In this document: positions 59,682 through 64,000 of the stretch, one piece after another | Position numbering within the stretch: position 1 is the first letter of the stretch | Layout: every line of letters starts with the position of its first letter | Assembly: GCA_904066235.2 (NCBI GenBank) | Contig: CAJFCV020000006.1 | Span: 5,642,001 to 5,706,000 of the forward strand | Reading direction: 5' to 3' | Source of the DNA: Bursaphelenchus xylophilus | Taxonomy: Eukaryota > Nematoda > Chromadorea > Rhabditida > Aphelenchoididae | Length of the DNA: 64,000 nucleotides | Translations under genes and position numbers: made by a program | Notes under the pieces: model-generated | Told to the model about the DNA's origin: nothing | The model's input: the letters and a program-made list of their open reading frames with translations, nothing else | Database searches by the model: none

Positions 59682-61211
59682 CAGTAGCTGCCAAAAAACT
59701 GTCAATTTTTTTGTTCTTTGTGTAACTCTGCTCAACGTGGACGGATTTAAACAAAACAAATACCATTCTGTAGAGAATTACCGCTGTTATCTAATGGTGT
59801 AGTGGTTGGAACGATTTTACATCTTAGTGTGTAACAACTGTCTATGTAAAATTTTTGGAAAGACAAAAAACTCAATTTTTCCAAAAAAATTTTACCGCTT
59901 GCATACGTCGCGGCAAATCATGGGCTTATACATTCCGATTTTTAAATAAAGTCCCACTGTACATAATTAACCATCAAAGGGAGCCAAGAAAGTTAATTTA
60001 GTAGACCTTTTGGTGGTCCCAAGTTCGATACCCCAAAACATGACGTTTAAGAAAAAATCGATTTTTTTCTTTGACTTAGCATTAATGCAATGCCTTGCAG
60101 TAGAAGCTAGGCAACCTACAAGTAAAATAGAGCAATGATTGGGAGCCTAAATATAATTCTACGGACTCCACTTGACATTCAAGTTTTTCTGGCAGTAGAT
60201 GTACCGCGGAACTTCAGCCCGGGTGCTTCCGTAGACACCTCTAATCGTAGTTCCAACGCGACAGAAGGCACCCATGTTAACAGTGAACAGTTTAGAACCG
60301 CTACCGCACCAGGCCCGTACTTTGCGCGTAAAAGAACAAGCTCCTAAATGGAATTTTTGAAGAAAAATTGTTGTCTCGATTTTCACTCTCCATAGGATGG
60401 AAATAACCCAGCACAAGGACAAGCAAGATGTTGTCCCATACACTTACAGCCATTCCTGACATTTCTAACGCAATTTCACGCCCTCTAACGTGTTTCTAAA
60501 GTCTTAAGCTGGCTTGCAACTTTCCACAAAAAATTTTTTTGGGCAATGACAACATAACCCTCCGTAATTCTTGCATCGCCGTCCTACAAATGCCCATAAA
60601 ATGCTTCTAGAACATCTGTGATCATGTATTGATAAAACATTAGCAAGTTGTTACAAAGGCGGGGGCAACAAGGCCAAGTCTCTACAGGAACTCGATTACC
60701 GGAGAAACTTGAATGTCAAGTGGAGTCCGTAGACTTGCATTTAGGCTCCCAATCATTGTTATATTTTAATTGTAGATTGTCTAGCTTCTACTGCAAGGCA
60801 TTGCATTAATGCTAAGTCAAAGAAAAAAATCGATTTTTTCTTAAACGTCATGTTTTGGGGTATCGAACTTGGGACCACCAAAAGGTCTACTAAATTAACT
60901 TTCTTGGCTCCCTTTGATGGTTAATTATGTACAGTGGGACTTTATTTAAAAATCGGAATGTATAAGCCCATGATTTGCCGCGACGTATGCAAGCGGTAAA
61001 ATTTTTTTGGAAAAATTGACAGTTTTTTGTCTTTCCAAAAATTTTACATCGACAGTTGTTACACACTAAGATGTAAAATTGTTCCAACCACTACACCATT
61101 AGATAACAGCAGTAATTCTCTACAGAATGGTATTTGTTTTGTTTAAATCCGTCCACGTTGAGCAGAGTTACACAAAGAACAAAAAAATTGACAGTTTTTT
61201 GGCAGCTACTG
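59682..61211. mobile_element. 1.5-kb TA-flanked foldback element with CAGTAGCTGCC ends
   Basis: 1,530 bp bounded by TA (59680-59681 and 61212-61213). Arms of about 510 bp (59682-60195 and 60700-61211) are nearly perfect complements and begin CAGTAGCTGCCAAAAAACTG, a Tc1/mariner-type terminus. The loop is about 505 bp, somewhat GC-richer than the arms, and has no transposase frame. In the left arm, TGGTGTAGTGGTTGGAACG (about 59803) resembles a tRNA A-box, but no B-box follows at the right distance. Confidence 0.8.
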
Positions 61212-63582
61212 TATGTACTGAGAATAAGCTCATTTTAGAATACGATTTACATAAAGTTAAACTTCTTTACTAATGCTGACCAATTATAATACCGATGATT
61301 TAGAATTACGTTCCGGCGTAGAAAAAACACTGCAATCCCAAGTATAATATGCCAATTATTCTCGGCTATATGACCATCCCAACCTATTTGTCAAAAAAAG
61401 AGAAACGTAAGAAAATTATCTCAGACTAGGCCGGACAGGGAGGCTGGCTGAAGCCAATCTTAATCGAATTTGAATCCAGACCGAGATCGATATACTTTTA
61501 GGCTTATATTGCCGGTCCGGGCGAGACATTAAAGTGGACAAATGTGTGAAGTACGTCGGTAATAAAACCCCCTCCATATGTCACGGTGCGAAAGCATTAG
61601 AGAAGGGATTTGAGTTGGAGAAGAGTCATGTCATTCGAATTCTCTGGAGTAATGATTAGGGCCAAGAAATGAACAGCCAGGTGTGCGGGAAAGGGTCAAA
61701 CATATGCATAATATACAAAAGCTTCGAGGGTCACGCTATTTCCCTCGAGAAGATGGCTTAAAAAGTTGTCTAGAAGCAAAACAACTTGAGGAGAGATGGG
61801 AATAAACAATCACCATTACCCAACCAAAAACACGCTCCGTCATTCGTAAAGAATGCCCGCTAATTATGATGGTTACTCCTTTTATAGACCGATTACATGG
61901 TAAATATTAAATGTGAGAAAGGTGAGTTGATTGTAAGATACGCATATGTCAAGGGATATATAAATCATTCCTGCTTTACCTGGAGTCAAGTACTGGCCGT
62001 ATCTGGAACTCCGACTTTTTGAAGATTTTTTCTTGGGCATGGCCACATTTAAAGCGGTCTAAATCTGGTAGCAAATTAGAAAAAAAAACAATAGAAACGG
62101 GATCCCCAAGAAGTTTTAACCCCTTCCGTTTCGGCCTTTCTTAAAACGCCGGAACGGAAGAAGTTAAATTCATTTAATCAGAAAATATTCAAAAAATCAA
62201 TTGGTGTCTTACAATATCATCAAGTACAGGCTACTGTATATGCTAATCATGATGATGAAACTAATGTCTTTACTCTTTATTGAAGTTAGTAATGACTCCC
62301 CACACCTGTAGTTACCTAATTCATCCCTAATTACCACTCTGACCAAGTGGGGCCTCAGGGGAATAGGTGTGCTTTACTATGCCTTGCGCTTTTTTATTGT
62401 TTTTCAACAAATTCTCACAATATTTTTGACGGACCAATGTGGTTTTACGACCTATCCGACGTCCAAACCGAGATTCAGTATGGTCTGACATGCTGATTGT
62501 AGCAGTTGAAAACATAGCCCAGGAAATGTTCTGATTAGATTATACATGCTCCAAGACAAGTGCCGGGGAAAATAAGAATAAATTTGCATAATCTTTGCCT
62601 CGTAATCTAATCAACACCAATAATATGAAAGGAAAATGTCATCCCGAGACTTTCTGATTATATTTTTCACGTTTTCTTACGTTAGAATCAATTCTATTTT
62701 CGATATTTTCCTTGCTTTCTCTTGACGTTCTCCACCATTTTTCGCCGAGATTTGGTTATAAACCGGCCTTAGGGATGTCTAACGAGCTGGGGATTGGCCT
62801 GATGAGTGGCCGGACATGGCCAACTTGACCCCTTTATCTAATTATTCATTCTCGCCGCACCTCCCTTTTTCCGCCACTTGTTTTGTTCCGGAATGCAAAT
62901 TTGGTGAGCGCGAGGAGAAGAAGGTGGTGATTTGGGTGGAAAAGGAGGGAAACAACAAGTGCTACACTTGCTGGAAGAAAGTTTTAGAGGTCCTGGGGGA
63001 AGAGATCCGTCCGATCTTTTGATACTTGGCATTTCGAAAACAACAAGACTTGTTTTTCATGCGATCGAGGATTAGGTAGGGAAGTTCAATGTTATTCGGA
63101 ATTAAAAATATTTTAAAACAACAATTATACAGAAAGTCCAGGAAAAACATAGGCGAAAAAACCACTTTACAGAGGAAACGAGCCGAGGCACCCACTCTAA
63201 ACGTCTGAACCCAGGAAGGAACCAAAGGCTGAGAAGTCATCACCCAAAACCGCGACCCAAACTGCCCCAATCCCCTGAGGGCTTGTCATAAAATCCGAGG
63301 TCACGGAACAAATAAAAACTACAGAACACAGTAAAAAGTGGATTGATTTTGGAAGTTATTAGCGTAACGAAGTGGCCGCAAGCATGGGAAAAATACAAAA
63401 CGTGAGAAAAGAAAGGCCCTGAGGGCACGGCGGTTTCAAAGGTATGGGAACGGATTAATTGTATAGGCTACTTCTGCGGAGACAGTGATAAGACTGCAGG
63501 ATAGTCAGAAAAAGCAGCCAAAACGAAGAAATATATAGATCCGGCACGTTGCATCGAGTGTAAAATTACACCTCACACTTAC
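61212..63582. other. Gene-poor stretch, 2.4 kb
   Basis: AT-rich, with short open frames at 62327-62515 (-) and 62816-63022 (+). The latter contains a Cys-rich stretch (CFVPECKFGE, CYTCW) but no known domain. GCCTCAGGGG at 62352, CCCCTGAGGGC at 63272 and GCCCTGAGGGC at 63416 are near-palindromic words. No gene is called. Confidence 0.35.
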
Positions 63583-63628
63583 CTCCCACGAACCTGATCT
63601 TTTCCCGTCTTCGTTCGCCATTCCCCAT
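63583..63628 (-). CDS. Possible orphan first exon
   Basis: An ATG at 63628 opens 15 codons (MGNGERRREKIRFVG) ending in a strong donor G|GTAAGTGTG. The start Met-Gly is of the kind that can be myristoylated. No convincing downstream exon could be found in the following 2 kb, so this may be a noncoding coincidence, or a gene whose second exon lies far away. Confidence 0.25.
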
Positions 63629-63884
63629 GTTATTTTCGATCAACAACTAAAGACTCTCTCGGATGGTCACTTCCAAAGCAATTTATCCGCAGGGCTTGGC
63701 CCCGCCTCTTCCGTTTTTATCTAAAAATTTGCGTGAAAAAATGGAAAATTTCATTTTTTTGCGAATTCGGAGTGCCGAAAAAAAGAAACCGATGAAGAAA
63801 GTTGTCCAAATTATTTACATCAACGTTTATTAAAAAATGGAGCAGACGTAAGAGTCCATTGTTCATAACCAAAAACAAATACAA
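63629..63884. terminator. 3' region of the DPF-like gene
   Basis: Downstream of the DPF-like stop codon on the minus strand. TTTATT at about 63826-63831 is its complement poly(A) signal AATAAA. Confidence 0.45.
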
Positions 63885-64000
63885 TCATTTCGAAGGCATC
63901 GATGCCAGAGGGCCGAATTCGCTCTGACAGAGGTGACAGGACCATTTGCCCTCAGGGGCTTGCTTCAGAGGGGGTTTTAGACAGTACAGGTGGAATCCAC
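63885..64000 (-). CDS. DPF: C-terminal end of a DPF/PHF10-type double-PHD protein (partial)
   Basis: The frame enters from the right edge and stops at TGA 63885-63887. About 37 residues are visible. They form the second half of a PHD finger: the His-x2-Cys pair in [10 protein letters not shown], then the spacer [11 protein letters not shown] with the last two zinc ligands. The PPEGxWSCHLC form is characteristic of the second PHD of d4/DPF (BAF45) and PHF10 proteins, the histone-reading subunits of SWI/SNF complexes. The protein ends soon after the finger, as in that family. Only the last exon, or part of it, is present. Confidence 0.82.
   Translation of the reverse strand, partial: GFHLYCLKPPLKQAPEGKWSCHLCQSEFGPLASMPSK

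Noticed and set aside
59800..59860. tRNA gene suggested by TGGTGTAGTGGTT
   Set aside because: Only an A-box-like stretch is present. No B-box at the proper spacing, and the sequence is duplicated in the element's other arm.

Overview
The window looks like nuclear DNA of a nematode. It is AT-rich, with densely intron-split genes, introns down to about 33 bp, TTTCAG/TTTTAG splice acceptors, and acceptor-like sites a few bases upstream of several start codons, as expected for spliced-leader trans-splicing. Two genes belong to the Clc-like/claudin-like tetraspan family that is typical of nematodes. A clear NELF-E homologue argues against a close relative of C. elegans, which lacks NELF. All exon models below were assembled by hand from splice signals and reading phase. 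In each complete model the phases close and the total CDS length is divisible by three.

Layout, left to right. 1-389: 3' end of an unidentified gene (+), tail-to-tail with an aspartyl beta-hydroxylase homologue (-, 635-4426) in which an iron ligand and a 2-oxoglutarate ligand of the family are replaced. 4.4-9.5 kb: regulatory sequence, then a TA-flanked transposon relic (5238-6113) and a nest of inverted repeats (6575-8495). 9503-15003: two mitochondrial genes head to head, the complex III assembly factor UQCC1 (-) and a Ca2+-regulated carrier of the SLC25A24 type (+). 15658-17660: NELF-E (+), with a palindromic repeat holding a tRNA-like relic in its last intron. 18963-20216: a Myb/SANT- or MADF-like DNA-binding protein (+). 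22553-25502: a trissin-receptor-like neuropeptide GPCR (+), convergent with a secreted Gly/Ala- then Gln/Pro-rich protein (-, 25677-28262). 31005-33202: a PABIR/FAM122-type PP2A-B55 regulator (+). 33657-35530: a soluble FAD fumarate reductase (+). 35.5-41.1 kb: gene-poor DNA with one foldback element. 41138-47254: a same-strand run of Clc-like tetraspan, ABCG half-transporter and Clc-like tetraspan. 47837-50881: molybdenum cofactor sulfurase (-). 51170-52445: a large palindrome. 52572-54505: GlcNAc-transferase I (+). 54679-55477: a small prepropeptide gene (-) encoding a Cys-x4-Cys peptide at the extreme C terminus. 56175-57855: a MEC-2-like stomatin (-). 57.9-63.6 kb: gene-poor, with a 1.5-kb foldback element. 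63885-64000: C-terminal end of a DPF/PHF10-type double-PHD protein (-).

The genes do not form one pathway. The most notable points are the candidate disulfide-loop neuropeptide precursor, the NELF-E gene, the altered active site of the aspartyl hydroxylase, the tetraspan/ABCG/tetraspan run, and several families of long palindromic elements, some inside introns.
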